A stretch of 64,000 nt of DNA from Galactobacter sp052108535 (lineage in GTDB: Bacteria; Actinomycetota; Actinomycetes; Actinomycetales; Micrococcaceae). The notes under the pieces were generated by a model that saw nothing but the letters and a program-made list of their open reading frames with translations, did no database searches and was not told the origin of the DNA. Positions 42,933-52,943 of the stretch are shown in pieces (within the stretch, counting starts at the first letter, position 1; the number at the start of each line of letters is the position of its first letter). The position numbers were made by a program, and so were the translations under genes. Location of the stretch: positions 62,001 through 126,000 of the forward strand of contig JBQDZM010000003.1 of assembly GCA_052108535.1 (NCBI GenBank), given 5' to 3'.

Positions 42933-42990
42933 GTGGGCGCCTCCAACACAACAGGATCGATTACTTCATGAAAATTCTTGGATGTGGCAG

Positions 42991-43044
42991 CGGTGGGGTA
43001 ACTCATCGTTACCCCACCGCCCACGGGACCCGCGTCACGCGGGT
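42991..43044 (-). terminator. Two hairpins between grpE and dnaJ
   Basis: CGGTGGGGTAAC (42991-43002) pairs with GTTACCCCACCG (43008-43019), and ACCCGCG/CGCGGGT at 43028-43044 forms a second stem with a TCA loop. They lie right after the grpE stop in the direction of transcription, so they may attenuate the dnaK-grpE message before dnaJ-hspR, or protect the 3' end of a processed mRNA. Confidence 0.7.
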
Positions 43045-43052
43045 TTAAGCGA

Positions 43053-43616
43053 TCACTCGCCGTCTGACACCATGACCTGAGCGGCCCTAAGGACGCGGTC
43101 ACCGCGCTTGAAGCCCACCCGCAGCACCATGCCGACGTGGTCGGCAGGGATCTCCGGGACCGGCTGACGCAGCAGCGCCTCATGGACCGCAGGATCGAAC
43201 TCCACGCCGATCTCGTTCACCTTCTCCAGGCCGAGACCCGCGAGCGCGGCGTCCAGCTTGGTGGCGATCGAGGCGAACGGGCCGTCCTCGAGGTCACCCG
43301 CGGAACGGGCGGCCTCGATGTCATCCAGCACTGGGATCAGTGCGGACACTGCGGCGTTGAGACCGTTCTCCTTGGCCTGCGTCTTGTCACGTTCGACCCG
43401 ACGCCGGTAGTTGGTGAATTCGGCCTGCAGTCGCAGCAGGTCCGTCTTCAGTTCCTCGGCTGCAGGGTCGGAGGACTCCTCCTCACCCTGCTCCGCAGCT
43501 GCGGCGTCGAGGATCTGCTCGGCCTGGCTCAGCGCATCGGCACCCTCGGCGTCGTTAGCTTCTGCCGGCTCTTCCTCCGGGTTGCCCTGCTCTGGGTTCA
43601 GTTCCTCGTTGCTCAT
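43053..43616 (-). CDS. grpE: Nucleotide exchange factor GrpE
   Basis: A 187-residue DnaK partner. ATG 43616 begins MSNEELNPEQGNPEEEPAEA, an acidic disordered head; a long coiled coil follows (LLRLQAEFTNYRRRVERDKTQAKENGLNAAVSALIPVLDDIEAA), then the beta domain ending VGMVLRVGFKRGDRVLRAAQVMVSDGE, which is the GrpE signature. It starts 13 bp after dnaK. Confidence 0.96.
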   Translation of the reverse strand: MSNEELNPEQGNPEEEPAEANDAEGADALSQAEQILDAAAAEQGEEESSDPAAEELKTDLLRLQAEFTNYRRRVERDKTQAKENGLNAAVSALIPVLDDIEAARSAGDLEDGPFASIATKLDAALAGLGLEKVNEIGVEFDPAVHEALLRQPVPEIPADHVGMVLRVGFKRGDRVLRAAQVMVSDGE

Positions 43617-43629
43617 AGCGTGTGGTGCC

Positions 43630-45489
<1,860 letters not shown>

Positions 45490-45548
45490 GGTGTTCCTAC
45501 TTCCTACTCGGTTCAAGAGTTCGTGGCCTGCAGGTCCGTCGCCGGACC

Positions 45549-45569
45549 CTTGAGCCATCTGAACTCAAG
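45549..45569 (-). promoter_or_regulatory. HAIR operator 1 of dnaK (proximal)
   Basis: CTTGAGC-N7-ACTCAAG, 13 of 14 matches to the HspR consensus, 60 bp upstream of the ATG. It touches the predicted -10 region, so bound HspR would block RNA polymerase. Confidence 0.88.
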
Positions 45570-45591
45570 TCTTGAACAGCCCCTCCAGGAC

Positions 45592-45597
45592 TGTCAA
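45592..45597 (-). promoter_or_regulatory. -35 element TTGACA of the dnaK promoter
   Basis: TTGACA on the minus strand lies between the two HAIR sites, with AAGACT about 18 nt downstream as a weak -10. Confidence 0.6.
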
Positions 45598-45602
45598 ATT
45601 AA

Positions 45603-45623
45603 CTTGAGCTGAGGTGACTCAAC
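45603..45623 (-). promoter_or_regulatory. HAIR operator 2 of dnaK (distal)
   Basis: CTTGAGC-N7-ACTCAAC, 12 of 14 matches. It lies just upstream of the -35, spaced 54 bp from the proximal site, about five helical turns, so the two dimers are roughly on the same DNA face. Confidence 0.82.
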
Positions 45624-45730
45624 TTTGGCCTTTGCTCTATACAACCGGGCGCCGTCGGATTTCATTCCGCCAGGGTTACCACGTTTTTCGTGACCCTCGT
45701 CACTCGTGCATTCGCCACCTGGCGCTTGCC

Positions 45731-45852
45731 ATGCCCGACGGCCCGTGGCCGCACCCGCTGCGGCCTCGCCGAGCGCGACCCGCCGTGGCGCCGCGGCGCC
45801 ACGGCGGGAGGCGAGTATGACGAACCTAGGCGGGGACACTGTCGTCGGGCAT
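45731..45852. repeat. 122-bp element with inverted ends ATGCCCGACG/CGTCGGGCAT and an internal 30-bp perfect palindrome
   Basis: The outer 10 bp at 45731-45740 and 45843-45852 are exact inverted repeats; the left end extends to the 12-mer ATGCCCGACGGC. Inside, 45779-45808 (CCCGCCGTGGCGCCG and its reverse complement) is a perfect palindrome. The element is in a divergent intergenic region (dnaK leftwards, methyltransferase rightwards; 45490-45876), where no transcript should end, so a terminator role does not fit. Confidence 0.75.
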
Positions 45853-45863
45853 TGTCACCGACC

Positions 45864-45869
45864 TAACGT
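45864..45869 (+). promoter_or_regulatory. -10 element TAACGT, 7 nt before ATG 45877
   Basis: TAACGT, 7-nt gap, ATG: leaderless start for the methyltransferase gene, preferred over ATG 45871. Confidence 0.55.
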
Positions 45870-45876
45870 GATGCGC

Positions 45877-46713
45877 ATGAGTACCACTCCGGACACGTCG
45901 CATTACGCCCATGGACACCATCCCTCCGTGCTGGCCTCGCACGCCCAGCGCGGGATCAAGGATTCCGCCCCGCATCTGGCCCCGTACCTGGCGGCAGGCC
46001 AGCACATCCTCGACCTCGGGTCCGGCCCAGGATCGATCACCCTGGAACTTGCAGACGCGGTGGGCCCCGACGGTCAGGTGACCGGGCTGGATTTCTCCCC
46101 GGAGGCCGTGCATGCGGCCACCGAGACCGCCGGGGCGCGTGGCACGGCCAACGTGGAGTTCCGCGTCGCTGACCTCTATTCCTTAGCCCCGGGCCGCGAT
46201 GAGCTGCGCAACGGCTACGACGTGGTGCACGCCCACCAGGTGTTGCAGCACCTCCCCGACCCTGTCGGTGCCATTCGGGTGGCCGCTTCCCTCGTGGCAC
46301 CGGGTGGGATCCTCTCACTGCGCGAGGTGGATTACTCAGCCACGACGTGGTCCCCCGCCTCGGCAGGCCTGGACACCTGGCTGGACGTGCTGCGCAGCTA
46401 CATGCGCCTCGAGGGGCACGACGCCGACGCCGGCGGACGACTTGGCTCATGGCTCGGCACGGTTGGTATCCCGGAGTCCGCGGTGACGCTGACGCACAGC
46501 ACGCAGAGCTACACCACCGCGGCTGAGCGGAAAACGTGGGGAGAATCCTGGGTGCAGCGGGCGCTGCATTCCTCCTTCCACGACCTCTCGATGGCGCACG
46601 GATTACTGGACCAGGCTGGCGTCGAAGGCGTGGCCCAGGCGTGGCAGGACTTCGCCGACGCAGCCACCGGCGACTTCACGTTCCGGCACACGGAAGCCAT
46701 CGTCCGCTTCTAA
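45877..46713 (+). CDS. Class I SAM-dependent methyltransferase (UbiE-like)
   Basis: A 278-residue small-molecule methyltransferase. SAM motif I is HILDLGSGPGSITLELADAV (about residue 48), motif II region VTGLDFSPEAVHAA, motif III VVHAHQVLQHLPDPVGAIRVAASLVAPGGILSLREVD. Such enzymes methylate quinones, metabolites or antibiotics; the substrate is not predictable. A short N-terminal stretch rich in His (SHYAHGHHPSV) is usual for the family. It is followed after 46 bp by the LysE gene. Confidence 0.85.
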   Translation: MSTTPDTSHYAHGHHPSVLASHAQRGIKDSAPHLAPYLAAGQHILDLGSGPGSITLELADAVGPDGQVTGLDFSPEAVHAATETAGARGTANVEFRVADLYSLAPGRDELRNGYDVVHAHQVLQHLPDPVGAIRVAASLVAPGGILSLREVDYSATTWSPASAGLDTWLDVLRSYMRLEGHDADAGGRLGSWLGTVGIPESAVTLTHSTQSYTTAAERKTWGESWVQRALHSSFHDLSMAHGLLDQAGVEGVAQAWQDFADAATGDFTFRHTEAIVRF

Positions 46714-46759
46714 ACTCCACGATTACGGCCGCCCAGCTCAGCGGCGGCAGAATAGGCAC

Positions 46760-47479
46760 GTGTCTCTTTCCGTCTGGTGGACCCTCCTCGTCGCCATCAC
46801 CGTCATCTCGCTGACTCCCGGCGCCGGGGCCGTGAACACCATGGCCAACTCCATGACCTACGGGTGGCGCCGCAGTTTCTGGGGCGTCATCGGCCAACAG
46901 ATCGCCCTGATCATCCAGGTCGTGATCGTGGCCGTCGGCGTGGGGTCGGTGGTGGCCGCGTTCCCCGTGGTCCTGGAAGTGGTGCGGTGGCTCGGCGCCG
47001 CCTACCTGGTTTTCCTCGGGGTGCGGATGATGCTCTCCCGTCCCTCCCCCGCGCCCGCCGTTGAGCACACGGAACTGGACACCTCCCAGATCCCGGCGGT
47101 GACCAGTCCGGGCGGCGAGCGCCGAGACGGTGGGCGTGGGCGCCAGGTGAGTGGGCAACCGGTGGGTCGGCGCCAAGAGAGTGCCTGGGGGATGATCCGC
47201 CGCGGGATCCTGGTGAACCTGTCCAACCCGAAGGCCATCGTCTTCTTCTTGGCCTTCATTCCGCCGTTCATTGACCCTGACCGCGGCGCAGCATTGCAGT
47301 ACGTGATCATCGGCGTCACCTGCGTGGCGGTGGACATCCTGGTGATGTGGTTCGGGTTCGCGGCTCTGGCCCGGCCGCTGGCTCGCTTCACCGGTTCCGA
47401 GCGGGGGCAGCGAGTGCTGAACCTCGGATTCGGCTGCTGCTTCGTCCTGGTCGCTGCATTGCTGTTGCTCACCCACTGA
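46760..47479 (+). CDS. LysE/RhtB-family amino-acid exporter
   Basis: A 239-residue membrane protein. WTLLVAITVISLTPGAGAVNTMANSMTYGWR carries the LysE/RhtB signature SLTPGP/AG near the first helix. Further helices are at IALIIQVVIVAVGVGSVVAAF, VVRWLGAAYLVFLGVRMM, and after a long cytoplasmic loop (about residues 97-150, hydrophilic) NPKAIVFFLAFIPPFI, VIIGVTCVAVDILVMWFGF and LNLGFGCCFVLVAALLLL: six in total. GTG 46760 follows CAGAAT by 6 nt. Exported substrate unknown. Confidence 0.88.
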   Translation: MSLSVWWTLLVAITVISLTPGAGAVNTMANSMTYGWRRSFWGVIGQQIALIIQVVIVAVGVGSVVAAFPVVLEVVRWLGAAYLVFLGVRMMLSRPSPAPAVEHTELDTSQIPAVTSPGGERRDGGRGRQVSGQPVGRRQESAWGMIRRGILVNLSNPKAIVFFLAFIPPFIDPDRGAALQYVIIGVTCVAVDILVMWFGFAALARPLARFTGSERGQRVLNLGFGCCFVLVAALLLLTH

Positions 47480-47486
47480 CCCGCGC

Positions 47487-47660
47487 TGCGGATTCGCCCT
47501 CGTTCCTGGAGCCGCCTCTGCGGATCTGACCCGCTCCTCTCACTCTCCTCTGCGGATCCGCCCTCACTCCTGGATCCGCCTCACTTCTCGGATATGCACC
47601 CCCGAACCGGCGCCTCATATCCGAGAACAAGGGCAAAACCGAGAGCGCAGGCAGATCCGC
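47487..47660. repeat. Repeat region A, left of the AbiEi-like gene, with a perfect 12-bp hairpin
   Basis: TGCGGATTCGCCCTCGTTCC-type units repeat with a 64-bp period (47487 and 47551). They run into TTCTCGGATATG (47585-47596), paired with CATATCCGAGAA (47616-47627). The segment from about 47571 to 47636 is repeated, direct orientation, at 48919-49009 beyond the nuclease-like gene. The rest of the gene-free stretch 47480-47811 is the promoter region of that gene; nothing else is seen. Confidence 0.8.
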
Positions 47661-47811
47661 CATCGGTTCCACGCCACACCCCACATTCCTCGGCCGCCCG
47701 CTCATCAAGAGCACCCTTTTTCGCGCAGTCCCGGCGTGTCTGGTCCGAGTTGTCCCCAGTGCCGGGGGAACGCACCACGCCCCGATACCGGGTTCGTCCA
47801 CACTGCTGGAC

Positions 47812-48837
47812 ATGACTGAACCAATCGACATCACACCAGCACCGTTCACGGCCCACCTACTCCGCTCCACCGCCTTCGATTCTCGCGTCGATGCCCAGTT
47901 CCGAGCCGGCAAGGTAGTCCGCCTCGCACCCGGTTGGTATGCCGATCGGATCACCTGGAACCAACTGCCACCTTGGGAGCGAGTCCCCCTGGTGGCCTCG
48001 GCGCAGACTCTGGCTTCACCGGAGATCTGTTTCAGCGGCAGCACAGCGACGCAATTGCTCGGCCTGCCGGGTTCAGTGCGCCCCACGACGATTCACATCG
48101 CAAGAACCACACGGTCACACGCAGGAACACTGCGGAACACCTTCGCCGTGGCTCCCGGACACGTTGCGCATCCTGCCCCTGGCCGGTTCGCGAGAGACCT
48201 GGGCAGCGTCTGGGACGGCGTTGCCGTCCGTGCAGGCCACTTCAATGTTCTTCCCCCGGAGCTGGCAGCGATCCAAGTCGCCATTCATGAACCCTTCGGA
48301 CTGGCGCTGCAGGTCATTGACATGATCATGCGTGTCAGGTCGCCGTTCCGGATCGTTCGCTCCAGGTTGTTGGAGGTCATCGACGCTTGGCCCGTGAAAA
48401 GCCAGGCCCGCCTGGCACGACGTGTGGTGACACTCGCCGATGCTCGCTCCGGTTCCCCGATGGAATCCCTGCTCCGTGCCATCTTCTTCCTCTTCGGCTT
48501 CCAGCCGCCGCAGATCCAGACGGAATTCGTGGACAGTGAAGGTCACATGTACGTGGACTTCTACTGGCCAGACCTCCGCCTGGTCATCGAATACGACGGT
48601 GGGGGCAAGTGGACGGACGCAGAATTGGCCACAGGGCGTGCCCAGTGGGAGCGTATTCACGCTCACAACCGTCGCCATGACCGTCTGTTGGCCCAGCCGG
48701 ACGTCTCTCGAGTGGTCCACTTGGTGAAAGAAGACCTCCGCAACATCGACGCCTTCGTCACTCGCATGACTGCACTGGGTATCCCCAGGGACCCGAGGTG
48801 GGTTTTTGGGCACCCGACAGGCCTGCAGGCCGCCTGA
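47812..48837 (+). CDS. AbiEi-like / DUF559-type protein with C-terminal restriction-endonuclease fold
   Basis: A 341-residue protein. The N-terminal 100 residues (VRLAPGWYADRITWNQLPPWERV..., then FSGSTATQLLGLP) have the AbiEi antitoxin-like winged-helix and domain pattern common in actinobacteria. The C-terminus (about 220-320) has GSPMESLLRAIFFLFGFQPPQIQTEF, then DFYWPDLRLVIEYDGGGKW, with the D-x-WP...EYDG spacing of Vsr/DUF559 PD-(D/E)xK nucleases. No AbiEii toxin gene is adjacent. It is bracketed by direct repeats and stands alone. Its real role is not known. Confidence 0.75.
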   Translation: MTEPIDITPAPFTAHLLRSTAFDSRVDAQFRAGKVVRLAPGWYADRITWNQLPPWERVPLVASAQTLASPEICFSGSTATQLLGLPGSVRPTTIHIARTTRSHAGTLRNTFAVAPGHVAHPAPGRFARDLGSVWDGVAVRAGHFNVLPPELAAIQVAIHEPFGLALQVIDMIMRVRSPFRIVRSRLLEVIDAWPVKSQARLARRVVTLADARSGSPMESLLRAIFFLFGFQPPQIQTEFVDSEGHMYVDFYWPDLRLVIEYDGGGKWTDAELATGRAQWERIHAHNRRHDRLLAQPDVSRVVHLVKEDLRNIDAFVTRMTALGIPRDPRWVFGHPTGLQAA

Positions 48838-48918
48838 GTTTCGATCACGGGCACCTGTGTCGGCACACGGGCTCCCTCCACCGGCGCCTGTTTCGACGTC
48901 CTCGCTCCCTCCACAACG

Positions 48919-49030
48919 AAGGATCCGCCCCACTTCTCGGATATGCCCACTCACTCGGATATGCACCACCGGATCGGCGCCGCATATCCGAAAACGAAGG
49001 CAAAACCGAAATCGTGGGCAAAACCGCGGC
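48919..49030. repeat. Repeat region B, right of the AbiEi-like gene
   Basis: GGATCCGCC-CACTTCTCGGATATG (48920-48945) matches region A, followed by a second TCGGATATG (48955-48963) that pairs with CATATCCGA (48983-48991), then GGCAAAACCG as in region A. The gene-free stretch 48838-49137 also contains the -10 of the phosphatase gene; nothing else is recognised. Confidence 0.8.
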
Positions 49031-49124
49031 TGAGGACGGAGCTGAGCACCGGGGCACAACCCACGACGGGACAAAACCGCGAATGAGGGCTGAACCCGCT
49101 CCCCCACGGACCGGCTCTGCCCGG

Positions 49125-49130
49125 TAGCGT
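49125..49130 (+). promoter_or_regulatory. -10 element TAGCGT, 7 nt before GTG 49138
   Basis: TAGCGT with a 7-nt gap to GTG: leaderless start of the phosphatase gene. Confidence 0.6.
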
Positions 49131-49137
49131 TAGGTTC

Positions 49138-49701
49138 GTGAGAACTCTTGCCGTCATGGCGGTATGCACAGGGAACATCTGCCGTTCCGCGTTGGCCGAG
49201 TACGTCCTGCGTGATGCCGTGGAACGGGCGGGGCTTGGCGACCGGATCCAGGTCACCAGTTCCGGCATCTCCGACGAGGAGGAGGGCCGCCCCATGGACC
49301 CGCGCATGGCGAACATCACGCGCAGTTTGGGACTGGACCCGAGTGCTCACCGGGCACGACCCATGCCACATTCTGCGTGGGAAACCCAGGACCTCTTCCT
49401 CGCAGCGGATCTGAACCACCTGCGCACGCTGCGCCGCTGGGCTCCAACTGCGGAGCACCGCGAGAAGATTCGGCTCCTGCGCAGTTTCGACCCTGCATCC
49501 GCCAACCTCCCGGAGGAACAACTCGGCATGGCGGACCCCTGGTACGGCTGCCAACGGGACTTCGAACTCACGCGCGACCAGGTGCTGGCCTCGGTCCCCG
49601 GGGTCGTGGACCACCTGCTGTCCACGCTCAAGGGGGCCCAGGTCAAGAGCTCCACCCCCGGAACCGTCAGGGTCCGCAGCCCACGGATTCCCCGCCGCTG
49701 A
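49138..49701 (+). CDS. Low-molecular-weight protein-tyrosine phosphatase
   Basis: A 187-residue phosphatase. The catalytic P-loop is AVCTGNICRSALAEY near residue 10 (C-x5-R-S), and the general acid Asp is in MADPWYGCQRDFE near residue 130. It dephosphorylates tyrosine-phosphorylated proteins or small phosphates; the target is not predictable. It is a little longer than the 150-165 of most members, with a basic C-terminal tail. The kinase gene follows after 19 bp. Confidence 0.93.
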   Translation: MRTLAVMAVCTGNICRSALAEYVLRDAVERAGLGDRIQVTSSGISDEEEGRPMDPRMANITRSLGLDPSAHRARPMPHSAWETQDLFLAADLNHLRTLRRWAPTAEHREKIRLLRSFDPASANLPEEQLGMADPWYGCQRDFELTRDQVLASVPGVVDHLLSTLKGAQVKSSTPGTVRVRSPRIPRR

Positions 49702-49720
49702 TGTCTGGGACCAGCAACTA

Positions 49721-50332
49721 ATGTCCCGCGCCCGCAACCGACCCGTCCTGCTCGCCATCGACGGTCGCTCCGGCGCCGGAAAATCCTCGGTGGCCGAGGC
49801 ACTGTGCCGGGCCCTCACCGACGTCCACCAATTGGACACGGAGGTCTTCCACGTGGAGGACGCCTACCGAGGCTGGGAGGGTCTCTCGGCCGGGGTTGAC
49901 CACTATGTGCAGGCCGTTTTGGGTCCCTTGCACCGAGGAGAGACAGCGGTCTGGAACGCGTGGGATTGGGCCACGGACAGCGTGGACACGGCCGCGCGCG
50001 TCACCCGCCCGGCTTCGGTGGTGATCTGCGAAGGCGTGGGTGCCGCATGCGCGGCGGCCCGCCGGCTGCTGGACGCGTCACTGACGCTGGTCGCGCCGGC
50101 CGCGACCCGCAAACGTCGGGCATTGGCACGCGACGGCGACACCTACCGTCCGTTTTGGGATATGTGGGCTGCGCAAGAGGAAGAGTTTGCTCGGGCCGGG
50201 AAGTGGGACTCCACTACTCCCCTCCGCAGCCTCGATCTCACCGTGAACCTCACGGATTTCGATGGCGCCGCGGAGCTGGAACGCAGGACGCTGAGCTGGG
50301 CGCTAGACGCCATCACTGCAGCACCGAGCTGA
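49721..50332 (+). CDS. P-loop kinase, uridine-kinase/AAA-like, unassigned substrate
   Basis: A 203-residue protein with Walker A AIDGRSGAGKSSVAEALCRA at the N-terminus and VVICEGVGAACAAARRLLDASLTLVAPAATRKRRALARDGD as a lid-type basic region. The pattern is that of the udk-like/ATP-binding proteins found beside LMW phosphatases in actinobacteria. It overlaps the end of the convergent cardiolipin synthase by 20 bp. Substrate unknown. Confidence 0.8.
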   Translation: MSRARNRPVLLAIDGRSGAGKSSVAEALCRALTDVHQLDTEVFHVEDAYRGWEGLSAGVDHYVQAVLGPLHRGETAVWNAWDWATDSVDTAARVTRPASVVICEGVGAACAAARRLLDASLTLVAPAATRKRRALARDGDTYRPFWDMWAAQEEEFARAGKWDSTTPLRSLDLTVNLTDFDGAAELERRTLSWALDAITAAPS

Positions 50333-51794
50333 GCCGAGCAATATTGTCCAGCCAGCGCTGTCCCCTGCCGCGCTGTGCCCACACATCGCGGGTCAGCAGG
50401 GTGCATTCCTCTCGGTAACCATCCATCACCTGGTTCAGCGCCGTGACCGGAGCGGATCCCACCAACATGAGGGAGACTTCCGCGTTCAGGGAGAAGGAGC
50501 GGATATCGAAGTTGGAGGAACCGAAGATCGCCACCTGGTCGTCCACGGTGATGCACTTGGTATGCAGCACCATGGGATCCCGATAGCGGTACAGCTTCAC
50601 GCCGGCGTCCAGCAGGTCCTCGTAATAGGACTGCTGTGCGTGATTGGTGACGGCATGATCGCCGCGGGCGGAGACGTAAACCTCCACGTTCACTCCACGC
50701 TGCGCCGCGGTCGTCAATGCATAGAGCAGGGAGTCGTCAGGCACCAGATAGGGGCTGGTGAGCCGGATCTGCGATTGGGCGTTGTAGATGAGGGTGTTGA
50801 ACAGGCGCAGATTGTTCTCCGTGGGGAAACCGGGTCCTGATGGGACCACCTGGCCGGTGACCCTGCCGGGGCGGTGTCCGGTGTCGAGTTCCAGCGACCC
50901 GAAGAGGTTCTCGCCGGTCTCCAGCATCCAGTCGGTGGCGAAGACCAGGTCGAGGTGGTCCACGAGCGGCCCCTGGATGCGGCCAAGGATCTCCACCCAC
51001 TGGCGCCCGACCTTGACCGATTTCTTGCGCTTGTAGCCGGGTTCGATGAGGTTCTGTGAACCGGTGAAGGCCACTCGCCCATCCACCACCACGATCTTGC
51101 GGTGGTTGCGCAGATCCGGGCGCCGCCAACGCCAGCGGAAGGGTGCGATGGGCAGCATGATGTGCCACTCCACGCCGCCAGCGGTGAGCTGCCGTTTGAG
51201 TTTTCCGTAGCCGGGGATGCGCCAGGAACCGATCTGGTCGTAAAGGAATCGCACCTTCACGCCCCGTCCGGCTGCCCGGATCATCGCGTCGAACACCGGC
51301 CCCGCGTATTCCGGATCCGACCCGACGATGTAGAACTGCACATGCGCGTAGTTCTTGGCCGAGTCGATGGCCTCCACGAGTTGGCCCATGGAAGCCTTGT
51401 AGTCGGTGGAGAGTTCCAGGGTGTTCCCTGCCACCGGAGGGAATGCACCGAGGGTCCTATTGAGCACCACGGCGGAACGCAGCCACGGCTTAGCCGAGGC
51501 CGGGACATCCTTCGGATCGACGTGATCCCGCGTGGACTGCATGATGGTCCGGTTGATGGCGGCCTGCCGCTTGAGCCGCTTGGCGCTGAGTCGGTTGGAC
51601 CCGAAGAGCAGGAAGACCAGCAACCCCACGTAGGGCACAAAGAAGATGGCGAGCAACCAGGCCATGGCCGTGGTGGGTCTGCGCCGCCCGGGCACGATGC
51701 CGAGCATGAGGACACGCACCAGGATATCCACCGTGAAGGCGATACCCACGGCGGCGGTCGGCCATCCTTCCGGGACCCCCGTCCACAGGAACAT
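50313..51794 (-). CDS. cls: Cardiolipin synthase (PLD family)
   Basis: A 493-residue membrane enzyme that joins two phosphatidylglycerols. Two N-terminal membrane segments (AVGIAFTVDILVRVLMLGIV; AMAWLLAIFFVPYVGLLVFLLFG) precede two HKD phospholipase-D motifs, NHRKIVVVDGRVAFTGSQN and LHTKCITVDDQVAIFGSSNFD. I place the start at ATG 51794, after GAGGAG, because a strong TAGAAT -10 on this strand (51850-51855) puts the transcription start near 51842, downstream of the longer open frame. Divergent from the PabC-like gene. Confidence 0.92.
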   Translation of the reverse strand: MFLWTGVPEGWPTAAVGIAFTVDILVRVLMLGIVPGRRRPTTAMAWLLAIFFVPYVGLLVFLLFGSNRLSAKRLKRQAAINRTIMQSTRDHVDPKDVPASAKPWLRSAVVLNRTLGAFPPVAGNTLELSTDYKASMGQLVEAIDSAKNYAHVQFYIVGSDPEYAGPVFDAMIRAAGRGVKVRFLYDQIGSWRIPGYGKLKRQLTAGGVEWHIMLPIAPFRWRWRRPDLRNHRKIVVVDGRVAFTGSQNLIEPGYKRKKSVKVGRQWVEILGRIQGPLVDHLDLVFATDWMLETGENLFGSLELDTGHRPGRVTGQVVPSGPGFPTENNLRLFNTLIYNAQSQIRLTSPYLVPDDSLLYALTTAAQRGVNVEVYVSARGDHAVTNHAQQSYYEDLLDAGVKLYRYRDPMVLHTKCITVDDQVAIFGSSNFDIRSFSLNAEVSLMLVGSAPVTALNQVMDGYREECTLLTRDVWAQRGRGQRWLDNIARLSSVLQ

Positions 51795-51849
51795 GCTGCT
51801 CCAGAGCTCCTCACCCGGCGATCCGGTTCGGCTGTACGCGGTGACCACG

Positions 51850-51890
51850 ATTCTATCCGGAGGAGTGGGCACGCCAAACGGATTTACGAT
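51850..51890. promoter_or_regulatory. Divergent promoters of cls and the lyase gene
   Basis: Minus-strand TAGAAT at 51850-51855 serves cls; plus-strand TACGAT at 51885-51890 ends 6 nt before ATG 51897 (leaderless). The two promoters are back to back within 41 bp, so they probably compete for polymerase. Confidence 0.65.
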
Positions 51891-51896
51891 GAGGGC

Positions 51897-52811
51897 ATGC
51901 CCGCAATGCCTGAGACCGTGGTCCGCTCCGCCGTGATGCTGACCGAGGAGCACCCCCACGGTGTGCTGGTGGAGGTGGACCAGCCGCAGTTGCTTCTGAC
52001 TGATCGTGCGGCGACTCGGGGTGACGGTGTTTTCGAGTCCCTGCTCTTACGCCGCGGTGCGCTGCGTTCCCTCGACGAGCACCTGGCCAGGCTGCGCCGT
52101 TCCGCGCAAGTGATGCGGCTGCCCGTCCCGGACGACGCAGCGTGGAAGGCGGCGATCAGCACGTGCCTGGATGCGGCCGTCGGGCAGTGGGATGCGCCTG
52201 CGGCGCCTGAGGCGAGCGTGAAACTGGTGGTCTCCCGCGGCCCGGAGGGCCGTGACCTATGCCCGACGGCGTGGGTCGTCGTGGCGCCGGTCCCTCCCCG
52301 TCCGCGGTACGGGCCCGATCGGGGGCTCGAGGCGCTCACCCTGGACAGGGGCTACCCGGCCGGTATCGGGCAGAGGGCGCCGTGGCTTCTCATCGGTGTG
52401 AAGACGTTGTCCTACGCCGTGAATCTGGCTGCTCAACGCTGGGCTGTGGAGCAGGGGGCTGACGACGCGATCTTCGTTTCCTCCGATGGCGTGGTCTTGG
52501 AAGGTGCCACCTCATCGGTGGTCATGGCGAACGTGGCTGCCGACGGTGCGGTCACGCTGACCACCCCGTCCGACGAGGACGGCCTCCTTCCCGGGACCAC
52601 ACAGGCCGCGGCCTTCCGCGCGGCCGCTTCCCTTGGCTGGGAGGTGAAGACCAAACGGCTGCGCGTGGCCGACCTGGAACGGGCCGACTCACTGTGGCTG
52701 GTGTCCTCGGTCCGTTTGGCCGCAGCGGTGACCCGACTGAATGGGGTGCGGATCCCGTGCTCCGCTGACCTGCATCGGCAGCTGTGGGAGGGGCTGGACC
52801 GCGAACTCTGA
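51897..52811 (+). CDS. pabC: Class IV aminotransferase, 4-amino-4-deoxychorismate lyase-like
   Basis: A 304-residue PLP enzyme. RGDGVFESLLLRRGALRSLDEHLARLRRS is the fold-type IV N-terminus; the PLP lysine is in LLIGVKTLSYAVNLAAQRWA near residue 170; EGATSSVVMANV is the class IV loop. The length and pattern fit aminodeoxychorismate lyase (folate synthesis), but D-amino-acid or branched-chain aminotransferase of class IV cannot be excluded. Two copies of the GCCCGACGGC motif lie inside the gene. Confidence 0.85.
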   Translation: MPAMPETVVRSAVMLTEEHPHGVLVEVDQPQLLLTDRAATRGDGVFESLLLRRGALRSLDEHLARLRRSAQVMRLPVPDDAAWKAAISTCLDAAVGQWDAPAAPEASVKLVVSRGPEGRDLCPTAWVVVAPVPPRPRYGPDRGLEALTLDRGYPAGIGQRAPWLLIGVKTLSYAVNLAAQRWAVEQGADDAIFVSSDGVVLEGATSSVVMANVAADGAVTLTTPSDEDGLLPGTTQAAAFRAAASLGWEVKTKRLRVADLERADSLWLVSSVRLAAAVTRLNGVRIPCSADLHRQLWEGLDREL

Positions 52812-52943
52812 CCAGAGAGTTAACATACCGGAAACGTTGTGACATACTGATCTTTACCACACCTGTTGTTGTCCAGGATCACATTCCGACTCTGGACAGC
52901 CACCCGTGGGCCATGGAACTAGGCTGACCAATGGAGGTCGTCG

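Noticed and set aside
45594..45839. 81-codon minus-strand frame upstream of dnaK
   Set aside because: It spans the HAIR site, the promoter and the palindromic element; no ribosome-binding site or conserved peptide.
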